IMG/VR virus record: IMGVR_UViG_3300012984_000016
Location: 1 to 64,000 of that record
Reading direction: 5' to 3' (one strand)
DNA from: a virus
Length of the DNA: 64,000 bases
The position numbers and the translations under genes were made by a program. Positions 48,425 to 57,347 of the stretch are shown one piece after another. The notes beneath the pieces were generated by a model. That model saw nothing but the letters and a program-made list of their open reading frames with translations, did not search any database and had not been told where the DNA came from. Positions within the stretch are counted from its first letter, which is position 1. The number at the start of each line of letters is the position of its first letter.

Positions 48425-51400
48425 TCAACGCCCCCGTCCGCGCTGGAGGAAGGAGATCTCTGCGATCAACTCGTTCGGATCAGCATCCTGGTGAACGTCG
48501 ATGTCGTAGGTGTCACCTTCGTTGGTGATGTACTGGACGCCACCCACGCCGGAGGACTGCGAGGCCAGCGCCGTGAGTGCCGACTGCTGCGCCTGCAGAG
48601 ACGCAGCGATGGCGTGCATCGGCTCGAACATGGAGTACAGCCGCTCCAGCGGGATGATCGCCTCAGGACCGGCCTCGCCCGCACCGAAGATCGCCTGACG
48701 GGTGATGCCACCCTTGGCGTTCCACACGATGGTCGGGATCTCAGGGATGTCAGGGAACCCGATGCTGCCCGGGAACCAGTCCATCCCCGGCAACTTCTTG
48801 ACCTTGTCAGCCAGCGGGATGTTGAAGGACTTGCCGTCGACCGTGTCGAACACCGCGTTGATGGCACCGATGAGCCCGTTGATGGGAGCCGTCAGTGCCT
48901 TGGCGATCGTGGTGCCGATCGAGCCGAAGTTGATGCCACCGAAGAAGTTCTGGATCTTGGTACGCAGCCCCGGGAACAGTTCGTCGATCTTCTCAGTGAG
49001 TCCGTTCCACAGGTTGCGAGCGAGGTTGCCGCCGAAGGTCTTGATGGACTCCAGCGCGCCGGAGGCAGCGCCGGTCACCATGGAGCGGATCGTGCCGAGG
49101 AGGTTCCAGGCCGCATTGGCAGCAGTGGTGAAGCCGGTCCACATCCGGCCAGGCAGCGAGGTCATGAAGGTGACGACCGTGCCGATGATGCCCGGAGCCC
49201 TGTTGGTGATCCAGCGCGAGAACACTCCACCCAGGTCGAACTTGCTGAAGAGGTTGTCCTTGACACCCTCCCACACAGCATCCCACATGCCGCCGAACCA
49301 GCCCTTGACCCGCTCGATGACGCGGTCCTTCTCGTCCATGAGCCAACCCCAGATGGCCCCGGCGATGTCCCAGTCAGGTCCGAACGCCTGGTTCGAACCC
49401 GACACCCAGGCCCACGCCTGGTCCCACATGTCACCGAACCAAGTGGAGATGCCGTCGATGACGCCCTGCGCCTCGTCGCTCAGCCACTTGCCCATCGGGT
49501 CAGCGATGTTCCAACCCTCGCCGAAGTGGTCACTGGTGAACCAGTCCCACGCGCCGTTCCACGTGTCTACGAACCAACCACCGATGGAGTCGATGACCTC
49601 TCGAGTCTTCTCACCCAACTTCGCCGCGATGTCACCGCCAGTCAAGGTGCCGAACATGGCCCAGAAGGACGGGACGATGTTGAGGAGATTGCCGAGGGAG
49701 TCCAGCCACCGACCGTCGTTGATGGCGTCCAGCATGCCAGTGACACTGCCGCTGATGCTTCCCCAGGCAGTCTTGATGTGATCGATCCAGGTGTCGATGT
49801 GACCGGGCTTGTCCTCCTTGAGGGAGGCGTTGATCTCACCGGCACCAGCCAGAGCGCCGCGCACGTCCTTGCCCAACTTCTGAGCATCGGCGACAGTCTT
49901 CTTCGTACCAGTCATCCCGGTCTTGGTCTTCGCCTCGGGAGGAATCTCCTCCTTCAACTTGCGACCGTACTCCTTGATCTGGTCCCCGACGGGACCACCC
50001 ATCTTGTCGCCCATCTTGATGAGTTCGTCGGCGAGGTGGATCGCCTCATCGCGGGCGGTGACGGTGTGACCGTTGGCCTCCTCCTGCGCCTTCCAGGCGG
50101 CGGTGTTCGCCTTGGCCTGGTCGTAGTAGGCCGACTCCAGATCCAGGGCCGCGTTCCGCAGGTCCTCGGACGCCGTCTTGCCTGACTTGACATCGTTCAG
50201 GTTCTTGCGGGACTCGAGAACGGCATCCTGGGCCTCCACCAGCGCGAGTTGCGCGGCGGTGAGTTCCATCTGCGCTTCCTTGTACGCAGTGTCGTTCTTC
50301 AGATCCGCACGGGCCTGCTTCAGCGCCTCGGTCTTGTCGATGACAGCCTGGGCCGCGTCCACCACGGCCTGCTGGGCGTCAGCGAGTTCGCGCTCTGCAG
50401 CGGCAAGTTCCTCGGCGGTCGGGCCCGCCTTCAACTTGTCGAGTTCCTTCTGAGCATCGCTCTGGTCGGCGGTGGCCTCGGCCACGTCCAACTTCGCATC
50501 AGCCAGGATCGCGTTGGCATCCTGGATGTCGCGGTCGCTGGCACCCTCTTGCATGAGGTAGTTCAGGTACCACTGAGCATCCGAGGCCTTGACGTTGGCC
50601 TTGTTGAGGTTCAGGATCGAGCGAGCCAACTTGTTGGTCGCGTCGCGGAGTTCGTCGGCCGAGGGACCTGCCTGGAGGTCCGACAGTTCCTTCTGCTTGT
50701 CCTTCGCGTTCTGGACCGCGTCCGCGTAGTCCCGCTGCGACGAAGCCAGGTCGGCCTCAGCGTCCTTGACATCCTGCTGGGCCTTCGCGCGGGCGTGCGC
50801 GAGGTTGTACTCAGCCTTGGCCACGTCCAGAGTGGCACGCTTGACATCGTTTCGGGCCTGAGCCAACTCCAACTCGGCCTTGCGGATGGCCTTGGTCCGG
50901 TTCTTGGTGGCCTCCAGAGCCTCTGCGTAGGCCTTCTCGGCCGCTTCGACGCTCTGGTTAGCCCTCTTGACCCCCAGCATGGTGTCGATCAGCGAGAGAG
51001 CCGCCTGCGCCCTCTTCTCCAGGGCGTCAGCGGCCTTGTTCTCGGCGTCAGCCAGGGCGTTGGCCTTGTCGGTGGCTGCCTGGTCGACTCCACCGAGCGC
51101 CTTGTTGGCCGCAGCGGCGTTCCGGGCCTGTGCGACGGAGGCGACGAACCCACCGTTGAGCATGAGCAACTTGTCGAGCAGATCACCAGCAGCAGTGTCA
51201 CCGGCTTCCATGCGAGCCTGCAGATCGGCGACCGCCTGCTGGGCTCCTTCGGTGTTCGCGCCGGTCATCAGGTCGAACAGGGTCTGGATGGAGATGCCGT
51301 AGTTGCGAGCGGTGTCGATCGCACCAGACTGTACCAGTTGGTTGATGACGACAGCCCGGGTGTTCTCGCCGAGTGCGTAGTTGTCCTTGCGCAGGGCGTC

Positions 51401-53785
51401 GACGATCTCCTGCTGAGCCTTGGCGTACTCCTTGGACTTGTCCGCCGCGTCCTTGGCCTGCGTGCCGTAGTGGTGGAACAGGTACGTGAGCACTCCAGCA
51501 GCGGCGATGAGCCAGCCGACCGGGCCCAGCGCTGTCTTGACAGCGAAGCCGAGACCGGTGACCGCACCAGACATGACACCGATGCCACGAGCGGACATGA
51601 CAGCCTGAGCCTCGGCTGCCTTGGCACCGACGACGACCTGCTCCTGAGCGATCGCCTGCTGCACCATGGCGGCGATCTCGAGTTCGCGCGCCTGGATCGC
51701 TGCTGCCTCGGACGAGATGATGCCCGCCGCTGCTTCTTGGGCGGCAGCGATGCGCGCCGTCTCCATGACGATCTGCTGCTGGATGACCCGGACTTCGAGT
51801 TCACGAGCAGCGATCTCTTCAGCGGTGGCCCCAGCGATGCCAGCAGCAGCAGCCTCGGCCTCGACCACCCGTGCGGCTTCGAGTTGCATCTGGGCGAGCA
51901 GTTGACGGATCTGCAGGTCGCGAGCAGCGATCTCAGAGGCCGACGAGCGAGCACCGACCCCGGCTGCCTCCTGTCGAGCAGCAGCCTGCAGAGCCTCCAA
52001 CTTGATAGCGGTCTGCTGGACCTGCAGAGCCGCCAGTCGGGCCTGGGCGTTGGCTGCGATCTGACGACGCTCTTCGGAAGCAGCAGCCGCAGCGATCAGA
52101 GCGTTCTGCTGAGCGATCTTGCCTTCGAGTTCCATGATGCGCAGCGAGCCGGTACGCTGAGCATCCATGGCCGCGCGAGCGGCGTTGATCTTGGCGAGGT
52201 TGGCCTGCTGCAGAGCGGCGTTCGCCTGGTCGATCTGACCGTAGATCTGCTCCAGCCGGATGGTCTGAGTCAGGACCGCGTTGTGGGCTTCCTCGATCAG
52301 GACCAACTTGGCACGCTCGGCAGCGGCCTGCGCGTTGGCCTTGGCATTGAACCCGGCAGCGAAGGCTCCACGCAGGGTGACCTTCTCACCGACGGTCAGC
52401 GAGCCGTTGAGAGCCTGCTGCATGGCGATGGTCGAACCGATGACCTCGCGCAACTTGCGGAAGGCGTCGGCGGCGAGGACGATGCGCGGGCCGATGAGCA
52501 GAGCCCCGGCTGCCAGGAAGGCGATCGAGGCGGCAGCAGCCGTGCCGTAGGCGATGACCTGCTTCATCGGCTCCGGGAGAGCCTGGAACGCCGCCACGAA
52601 CTCCTCGGTGAGGTCGATCGCCTGCTTCGCGACCGGCAGGTAGATCTCACCGAACGAGATTGCCACATCGTTGATGTTGTTCTTGAGGATGGCCAACTGG
52701 TTGGTGAACGTGGCGTACTGCGCTTCGGCTGCGCGGGCCAGAGCCGTACCGTCGTTGTACGCCTTGTTCGACACACCCAGGATCGCGTTGAGGTCGGTCT
52801 GCTCGTTGCCGACCTGCTGCGTGCCCTTGGCCAGCGCCTCCAGGGCCTGCACCTGGCGGACCTCGGTGATGCCGAGGGAGTCCAGGATCTTGGTGGCAGT
52901 GAGCGAGCCGCCGCCCAACTTGCCGAGCCCGGTGACGAAGGCAGCCAGGGCCTGCGCCGGGTCCTCCTTGGCCAGCGCCTGGAACTTCTCTTGCGTGGTG
53001 CCCGCCACCGTGGCAAACAGTTCCAACTTCTGCGGGTCCAGACCAGCAGCGGCACGAGAGATGTCACCGATGGTCTTCTGGACCGAGGACGCTCCTGCCT
53101 CAGCACGGGAGCCGAGAGACAGGACCGCAGCAGACACACCGAGGACTTGGTCGGCGGTGTAGCCCGCGACCGCCGCAGCACCCGACAGGCGCTTCGACAT
53201 GTTCAGGATGTCGGTCTCGGTGGCAGCCGTCGAGCGACCGGTCTCGAGCAGGGCCGAGCCGAGTTGACGGTACTGGTCCGCAGACAGCCCGAACACGTTC
53301 GCAATGTTGGCGAGTTGCGGAACGCTGGCAGCCGTGAGGTTGGTAGTGGCGATCAGGTCGACCAGGGTGGTGGTGAACGTTGCCACGTCCTCCGAGGCAA
53401 CACCCAGAGCACCGGCCTGCTCAGCCAGGTCGGTGATGGTCTTCAGATCCACCGGGCGGGTCTTGGCCACCTCGCGGAGCGCCTTGCCGAGGGTCTCGGC
53501 GGCTGCCGTGTTCTCCTCGATCGACTTGGCATTGTCGTAGGTGGTGCGAGCCACACCAGCCATGCCCTGCTCGAACGAGGCGGCTGCGTTGAGAGCCACC
53601 GCCATGCCCGCCGCCATGGCAGTACCAGCAGCACCGAAGGCGAGGCCGACGTTCCGGATGCCCCACCAGTTGTCACGGACGACAGAGTAGAGCGAGCCGA
53701 GGGACTGCTCAGCGTTCCGGACGCCTTGCCGCAGAGCGGAGGCGTCGAGGATTAGCCTAGCAGTAGCAACGGCATCGTCTGCCAC
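48425..53785 (-). CDS. tape measure protein
   Basis: 1786 residues, the longest gene. The N-terminal part carries the TP901-type core: ASFEQGMAGVARTTYDNAK, TRPVDLKTITDLAEQAGALG and AAVAGYTADQVLGVSAAVLS. Hydrophobic stretches near residues 410-440 and 740-770 may enter the membrane. Residues about 960-1250 are coiled coil with repeats of QKEL-D/S-x-L-x-A-G-P. Its C-terminal part (TIVWNAKGGITRQAIFGAGE) is typical of the family. By the usual scale its length predicts a tail about 260-270 nm long. Confidence 0.95.
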   Translation of the reverse strand: MADDAVATARLILDASALRQGVRNAEQSLGSLYSVVRDNWWGIRNVGLAFGAAGTAMAAGMAVALNAAASFEQGMAGVARTTYDNAKSIEENTAAAETLGKALREVAKTRPVDLKTITDLAEQAGALGVASEDVATFTTTLVDLIATTNLTAASVPQLANIANVFGLSADQYRQLGSALLETGRSTAATETDILNMSKRLSGAAAVAGYTADQVLGVSAAVLSLGSRAEAGASSVQKTIGDISRAAAGLDPQKLELFATVAGTTQEKFQALAKEDPAQALAAFVTGLGKLGGGSLTATKILDSLGITEVRQVQALEALAKGTQQVGNEQTDLNAILGVSNKAYNDGTALARAAEAQYATFTNQLAILKNNINDVAISFGEIYLPVAKQAIDLTEEFVAAFQALPEPMKQVIAYGTAAAASIAFLAAGALLIGPRIVLAADAFRKLREVIGSTIAMQQALNGSLTVGEKVTLRGAFAAGFNAKANAQAAAERAKLVLIEEAHNAVLTQTIRLEQIYGQIDQANAALQQANLAKINAARAAMDAQRTGSLRIMELEGKIAQQNALIAAAAASEERRQIAANAQARLAALQVQQTAIKLEALQAAARQEAAGVGARSSASEIAARDLQIRQLLAQMQLEAARVVEAEAAAAGIAGATAEEIAARELEVRVIQQQIVMETARIAAAQEAAAGIISSEAAAIQARELEIAAMVQQAIAQEQVVVGAKAAEAQAVMSARGIGVMSGAVTGLGFAVKTALGPVGWLIAAAGVLTYLFHHYGTQAKDAADKSKEYAKAQQEIVDALRKDNYALGENTRAVVINQLVQSGAIDTARNYGISIQTLFDLMTGANTEGAQQAVADLQARMEAGDTAAGDLLDKLLMLNGGFVASVAQARNAAAANKALGGVDQAATDKANALADAENKAADALEKRAQAALSLIDTMLGVKRANQSVEAAEKAYAEALEATKNRTKAIRKAELELAQARNDVKRATLDVAKAEYNLAHARAKAQQDVKDAEADLASSQRDYADAVQNAKDKQKELSDLQAGPSADELRDATNKLARSILNLNKANVKASDAQWYLNYLMQEGASDRDIQDANAILADAKLDVAEATADQSDAQKELDKLKAGPTAEELAAAERELADAQQAVVDAAQAVIDKTEALKQARADLKNDTAYKEAQMELTAAQLALVEAQDAVLESRKNLNDVKSGKTASEDLRNAALDLESAYYDQAKANTAAWKAQEEANGHTVTARDEAIHLADELIKMGDKMGGPVGDQIKEYGRKLKEEIPPEAKTKTGMTGTKKTVADAQKLGKDVRGALAGAGEINASLKEDKPGHIDTWIDHIKTAWGSISGSVTGMLDAINDGRWLDSLGNLLNIVPSFWAMFGTLTGGDIAAKLGEKTREVIDSIGGWFVDTWNGAWDWFTSDHFGEGWNIADPMGKWLSDEAQGVIDGISTWFGDMWDQAWAWVSGSNQAFGPDWDIAGAIWGWLMDEKDRVIERVKGWFGGMWDAVWEGVKDNLFSKFDLGGVFSRWITNRAPGIIGTVVTFMTSLPGRMWTGFTTAANAAWNLLGTIRSMVTGAASGALESIKTFGGNLARNLWNGLTEKIDELFPGLRTKIQNFFGGINFGSIGTTIAKALTAPINGLIGAINAVFDTVDGKSFNIPLADKVKKLPGMDWFPGSIGFPDIPEIPTIVWNAKGGITRQAIFGAGEAGPEAIIPLERLYSMFEPMHAIAASLQAQQSALTALASQSSGVGGVQYITNEGDTYDIDVHQDADPNELIAEISFLQRGRGR

Positions 53786-53787
53786 TG

Positions 53788-54108
53788 TCAGCCACCTCCT
53801 CCTGCCGCGACCCTGGAAGCCGGGTCCATGAACTTGCCGGGTGCACTCGTCTTCTTCGTGTCGAACGAGCCGTCAGGCTTCAGTGCCATCATCTGCTCGA
53901 AGGCTCCCTGGCGTGCCCGGTTGATCTGGTCACTGGAAGCCTCCTTCTTCGTCCGCGATGCGCTGGCTCGCACTGCCTGCTCTGCCTGATCCATCTCGTT
54001 GTTGACTTTCATCTGCCACAGGTACACGGCCTCGTCGAAGCACCACGCGGCGTAGGGGTCATCCACCCCCACCAGGAGTGACGGGCGCGTCTTGTACTGC
54101 TGCGCCAT
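53788..54108 (-). CDS. tail assembly chaperone, downstream (T) frame
   Basis: Reads in a second frame from MAQQYKTRPSLLVGVDDP to the stop before the tape-measure gene; the frame is open upstream to 54204, so it overlaps the end of the first chaperone. The ATG at 54108 lacks a good ribosome site, so this part is more likely made by frameshift as the C-terminal half of a G-T-type fusion. Basic, helical and Ala-rich. Confidence 0.6.
   Translation of the reverse strand: MAQQYKTRPSLLVGVDDPYAAWCFDEAVYLWQMKVNNEMDQAEQAVRASASRTKKEASSDQINRARQGAFEQMMALKPDGSFDTKKTSAPGKFMDPASRVAAGGGG
54059..54073 (-). other. probable programmed frameshift site
   Basis: The first chaperone ends GGT GGG GGT GGA TGA. The downstream chaperone frame is reached by a +1 (or equivalently -2) slip. 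A run of five G (54070-54066) just before the TGA lets tRNA-Gly re-pair with GGG after a +1 slip, or GGT move back two bases onto GGG. The usual -1 heptamer is absent. Confidence 0.5.
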
Positions 54109-54646
54109 CTGCCCCACCTGCCATGTACGCGGCCCGTTGGTCGCGAAACGTGGCGAGGTCAGCACTGGCCCCCTGCGCGAATGCGAAGGCGAACATCTGG
54201 TCATCGAAGTCGATGTCGAGGACGGACAGCGTGGCCTCGTCCTCGGGCTCCCAGGCGTTGGGGTCGTAGTTGGCCTTGTGCTCGTCGGTCCAGTCCGCGC
54301 ACCGGGGGTCTTCGTCCAGGTGGTCGATGTCCGGCGGGACCTCCACGGCGGGCTCGACGAAGATCCGAGCGCACTGGGCGTTGATGAACTGGATCATCGA
54401 GATGAGCAGTTCGGGGTCGGAGGTGTCGATCTTGGTGGGCTTGCCACCGGCCTCCAGCATCTTGTTCATGGTCTCGGTGAGGGGGTTGGGGATCTTCCCC
54501 TCCTTGATCATCTCGGCGAGGTCCAGCGTCCGCTTGAGGGACGCCGTGTTACCACTCGGCAAGGTGACGAGGATGCCCTGCTTACGGGCTGATCGCCATT
54601 CGGTCTTCTCGGTCGCTGCACGCACTGCAGGGTTTCCGCTCGGCAT
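54059..54646 (-). CDS. tail assembly chaperone, upstream (G) frame
   Basis: 195 residues starting MPSGNPAVRAATEKTEWRS (AAGGAG upstream). Acidic, helical, lying between the tail-tube and tape-measure genes, which is the conserved position of the G/T chaperones. The C terminus ends in PVTPGGGG right at a slippery run. It would bind the tape measure during tail assembly. Confidence 0.75.
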   Translation of the reverse strand: MPSGNPAVRAATEKTEWRSARKQGILVTLPSGNTASLKRTLDLAEMIKEGKIPNPLTETMNKMLEAGGKPTKIDTSDPELLISMIQFINAQCARIFVEPAVEVPPDIDHLDEDPRCADWTDEHKANYDPNAWEPEDEATLSVLDIDFDDQMFAFAFAQGASADLATFRDQRAAYMAGGADGAAVQDAPVTPGGGG

Positions 54647-54665
54647 CGAGTGCTCCTTAAACGGT

Positions 54666-54710
54666 ATGTCCGGACAACCACAAGTTTGGGGCTTGGATGA
54701 GCCCGGACAT
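54666..54710 (-). terminator. stem-loop between tail-tube and chaperone genes
   Basis: ATGTCCGG (54666-54673) is inverse to CCGGACAT (54703-54710) in the 118-base gap after the tail-tube gene. It could attenuate transcription so that tube protein exceeds chaperones. Rest of the gap empty. Confidence 0.45.
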
Positions 54711-54764
54711 GGAACTGGCCCCCACCCCGAAGGATGAGGACCAGCCCATGTCAGGGACTTGCGA

Positions 54765-55307
54765 TCACGGGATCGCGGTCGCCGTCTCGTTCTGGACGAA
54801 CTTGTACAGGAGACCCTGCGAGTTCGTCTTGGGGAGTGCGCGACCGCTGGCACCCGTGAGCCAGAAGTTGCCGTCGCTCATCTCGCCAGCGAGTTCTCCC
54901 GTGCAGCGCGCCTTGAAGAGCACGCAGTGGAAGTCACCGCCGGAGTCGGAGATGGACTGACCCTCGACCTGGAAGTACGGACGGATGTCCGCACCGGTCT
55001 TCTGGAAGGTCTTGATCTGGTTCGGCGTGGTGCCGGTCTCGGTGATGGTGCCACCGAACATGGCGCGCACCGCCTCGTAGGAGATGCCACCACCTTCGAG
55101 GGACCAGTCGACAGCCGGACCCTGGCCGTGGATGGCGACGAGACCGTCGTCACCACGGAGTTCGGCGAAGTCCTCGGCCTCCGAGAACGAGAACGTCCGG
55201 GCGTTGGGCAGGTCCACTGCCGTCCCGAGCGTCTCGCTTCCCGGAATCATCGGGGTGATCCGCACGTCGCGGAGCCCGTAGGGGAGCGGGATGAATGCGA
55301 TGGGCAT
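54765..55307 (-). CDS. major tail (tube) protein
   Basis: 180 residues starting MPIAFIPLPYGLRDVRITP. Position upstream of the chaperones, size and beta-rich makeup (EDFAELRGDDGLVAIHGQG, WSLEGGGISYEAV) match the tail-tube subunit of long-tailed phages. It polymerises round the tape measure. Confidence 0.75.
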   Translation of the reverse strand: MPIAFIPLPYGLRDVRITPMIPGSETLGTAVDLPNARTFSFSEAEDFAELRGDDGLVAIHGQGPAVDWSLEGGGISYEAVRAMFGGTITETGTTPNQIKTFQKTGADIRPYFQVEGQSISDSGGDFHCVLFKARCTGELAGEMSDGNFWLTGASGRALPKTNSQGLLYKFVQNETATAIP

Positions 55308-55309
55308 GT

Positions 55310-55513
55310 CTACGTGTCCTTCCTCATGAGTCGCTCGGGATCCTGGTACCTCTTAGTATCGACCATCTCACCTGACTGTAGGTCGAAGTAATGCAGTACC
55401 ACGATCCCTTTGGCAGCCCCACAGCGTGGAGACTTGCATTTGATCTCCAACCGCCCGCTCTCTACGACAACGCCGTGGAGTCTGGAACTGCAGCGGAGGA
55501 ACTTTGTGGCCAT
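55310..55513 (-). CDS. Com-like zinc finger protein
   Basis: 67 residues starting MATKFLRCSSRLHGVVVES and continuing with RLEIKCKSPRCG. Cys pairs spaced like the Mu Com zinc finger (R-C-x-x-x-L...L-E-I-K-C-x-x-C), though here the first pair is CSSRLHG with one Cys. Mu Com lets translation of the mom DNA-modification gene start; in phages of this type homologues sit among head-tail genes and their job is unknown. Confidence 0.55.
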   Translation of the reverse strand: MATKFLRCSSRLHGVVVESGRLEIKCKSPRCGAAKGIVVLHYFDLQSGEMVDTKRYQDPERLMRKDT

Positions 55514-55523
55514 GGTGTAGTTG

Positions 55524-56036
55524 TCAGGACTTGGAGCCGCGACGACCGCCGCCAGCGTCGTTGCCGGAGCCGCCCGTCGAACCCGACTCGCTGACGGACG
55601 AGCCCGGAGGCGTGGTGGCCGAAGCAGCCGACGAGGTCTCGCCGACAGCAGGGACAGCGCCTTCGGTGGCCGGGGCGTCACCCTCGGGGGCCGGGGCGTT
55701 GCGAGCGATCTGCGCGTTGAGACGCTCCTGCTCGGCTGCCTCGGTGTCGACGGTGCCCGCACGGGACTCGACGCCCTCGGGGTCCGACATGCCGATGAAG
55801 TGCTGGGCCTCGTTGACCGGCACGATGGCCTCCTCCGTCACGTCGACGAAGGACTCGTCGGCGAGCAGAAGAGTGATGACTGCCTCGGGCACCTCGGTGA
55901 CCTCGGTGTCCAGGATCCAGTTGGTGGAGCGGTCCCACCGGAGTTCGTTCTCCAGCGGCTCGGCGAGGAGGCCGTTCCAGTTCTCGCCCGCCGAGATGAC
56001 ACGCACGTCGGCGCGTCCGTAGTACTTGATCTTCAT
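55524..56036 (-). CDS. hypothetical virion-module protein
   Basis: 170 residues starting MKIKYYGRADVRVISAGEN. Residues 1-85 look folded and acidic; the C-terminal half is Ala/Glu/Pro/Ser/Gly-rich and probably disordered (APATEGAVPAVGETSSAAS). It lies between connector genes and the tail tube. In siphophages this position often holds a head-tail or tail completion protein, but no family fits with certainty. Confidence 0.5.
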   Translation of the reverse strand: MKIKYYGRADVRVISAGENWNGLLAEPLENELRWDRSTNWILDTEVTEVPEAVITLLLADESFVDVTEEAIVPVNEAQHFIGMSDPEGVESRAGTVDTEAAEQERLNAQIARNAPAPEGDAPATEGAVPAVGETSSAASATTPPGSSVSESGSTGGSGNDAGGGRRGSKS

Positions 56037-56045
56037 CTTCCCTCC

Positions 56046-56462
56046 TCAGGGAATGGCCCGAGTGAAGTTCACCCGGTAGGTAGCGGTCTTGACACCTTCT
56101 TTGCGGACGGTGTCAACACCGTCTCGGCTTGAGCGATCGAACAGGACTTCGAGCACTCGGACTCCATCCAAGGTGACTTGCTGGATCGACTCCAGTGCCT
56201 CTTGAATGATGTCGTGGATCTCCTTGATCCGCACAACACTGCCCGGCTCATCGTAGACGTACACCGTCCACCATGTGCGCTTGGATCCCGGCGAGGTCTC
56301 GCGGACATCCCGGTTGGGGTAGGCCTCGTCCTCGCCGATCATCACGTAGGGCAGTTCAGGTTGAGCAGGCACGCCGTTGACACCGAGCGTACCTCGCTGG
56401 TAGATCCGGTCCCCGACGATGTCCGTCAAGGCTGAGGTCTCCACCAGAGTCTTGTTAAGCAC
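56046..56462 (-). CDS. tail terminator-like protein
   Basis: 138 residues from GTG (MLNKTLVETSALTDIVGDR). The TALTDIVGDRIYQRG opening, PELPYVMIGEDEAYPNRD, and the strand WWTVYVYDEPGS are typical of the tail terminator / DUF3168-type ring protein that closes the tail tube at the head end. Two bases from the stop of the HK97 gp10-like gene. Confidence 0.65.
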   Translation of the reverse strand: MLNKTLVETSALTDIVGDRIYQRGTLGVNGVPAQPELPYVMIGEDEAYPNRDVRETSPGSKRTWWTVYVYDEPGSVVRIKEIHDIIQEALESIQQVTLDGVRVLEVLFDRSSRDGVDTVRKEGVKTATYRVNFTRAIP

Positions 56463-56463
56463 C

Positions 56464-56973
56464 TTACCCGACAGCGAACTCACCTCCCGAGATGGGAGCG
56501 AGCAGCGCAGATGAGTACTTGCGCAGGGTCGGCTCGATGATGGCGAAGTTACCGCCGTTGGCATATTCCAGGAACACGCCGTACGCGACGGAGTGTCCCA
56601 GGAAGATCGTGTAGGTGCCCTCGCGGTCGTTGATGACCAGCGCGGCCTTGAGACCGTTGCGCGCGTCGTGAGAGCGGTCCTCCCACGGGGCGTTGGCCTT
56701 CGCATCCTCCTCGACCATCTCACGGATGCGTTCCATGTTGGCCTTGAGTTCCTCAGTGAGGTTGTCAGCCAACTTGGAAGGCATGCCGAACACGCCGTCC
56801 AGTCCTGTCCACACGAAGCCGAAGCCGCCCTTGAGGAACTTGCCCTGGGCGTCACGGAGTTGGAACGAGGACGGCGAGCCGAAGTCGCCGAAGGTAGGCA
56901 TGCGCCCCGGCGACGGGAGACGACCGCTACCGGGGATCTTGGCACTGACGTGGGGGAAGCCGCCGCTGGCCAT
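56464..56973 (-). CDS. HK97 gp10-like head-tail protein
   Basis: 169 residues. The helical ADNLTEELKANMERIREMVE followed by DAKANAPWEDRSHDARNGL and GVFLEYANGGNFAIIEP is the HK97-gp10 family pattern (the A-P-W/V-x-T/D-G/R-x-L region, and F-L/V-E-x-G-T/A). These proteins join head and tail. N-terminal Gly/Pro-rich extension. Confidence 0.75.
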   Translation of the reverse strand: MASGGFPHVSAKIPGSGRLPSPGRMPTFGDFGSPSSFQLRDAQGKFLKGGFGFVWTGLDGVFGMPSKLADNLTEELKANMERIREMVEEDAKANAPWEDRSHDARNGLKAALVINDREGTYTIFLGHSVAYGVFLEYANGGNFAIIEPTLRKYSSALLAPISGGEFAVG

Positions 56974-57347
56974 CAGATCAGCACCGTCCCCTCACCCTTG
57001 ACTTGGTAGGACTTGTCCGGGTGGATGAGTTCGACCTTGAACGTTCGCCCCTGGTGCTCGAACGTGTCGCCCTCGGACATGTCGTCCCCCGGCATCCCCA
57101 CCAGCACGAACCGGAGCGGCATGTACTCGCCCTGCTCGATCAGGGACTCGTTCAGGTCGGGCGTCGGGTAGCCCAGGAAGCGCTGAACGGCGTTTTGCGG
57201 CGTTGGGGTGTCGTTCCGGGTGAATCCGCCCGCCCCGTCCGGTTCTGGGGCGCTGGGGCGGCTCAGGGCGACGGGGATGCCCTCTTCCGCGATCATCGAC
57301 CGCGTGACGGCGATCCGCTCCCTCAGGGTGACGTGGTCGACGGTCAT
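56973..57347 (-). CDS. head closure (stopper)-like protein
   Basis: 124 residues starting MTVDHVTLRERIAVTRSMI. Beta-barrel-like second half with DTFEHQGRTFKVELIHPDK. Position between adaptor and gp10-like genes matches SPP1 gp16-type head-closure proteins. Its start overlaps the adaptor stop (ATGA region). Identification rests mainly on gene order. Confidence 0.6.
   Translation of the reverse strand: MTVDHVTLRERIAVTRSMIAEEGIPVALSRPSAPEPDGAGGFTRNDTPTPQNAVQRFLGYPTPDLNESLIEQGEYMPLRFVLVGMPGDDMSEGDTFEHQGRTFKVELIHPDKSYQVKGEGTVLI

Noticed and set aside
48491-50185. Another long plus-strand frame opposite the tape measure
   Set aside because: Same reason: composition-driven shadow of the coding strand, no promoter or ribosome site, Arg/Asp/Val-rich product.
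50249-53755. A very long open frame on the plus strand opposite the tape-measure gene
   Set aside because: High GC third positions create open antisense frames. It lies wholly inside the well-supported tape measure, lacks a ribosome site, and has no recognisable motif.
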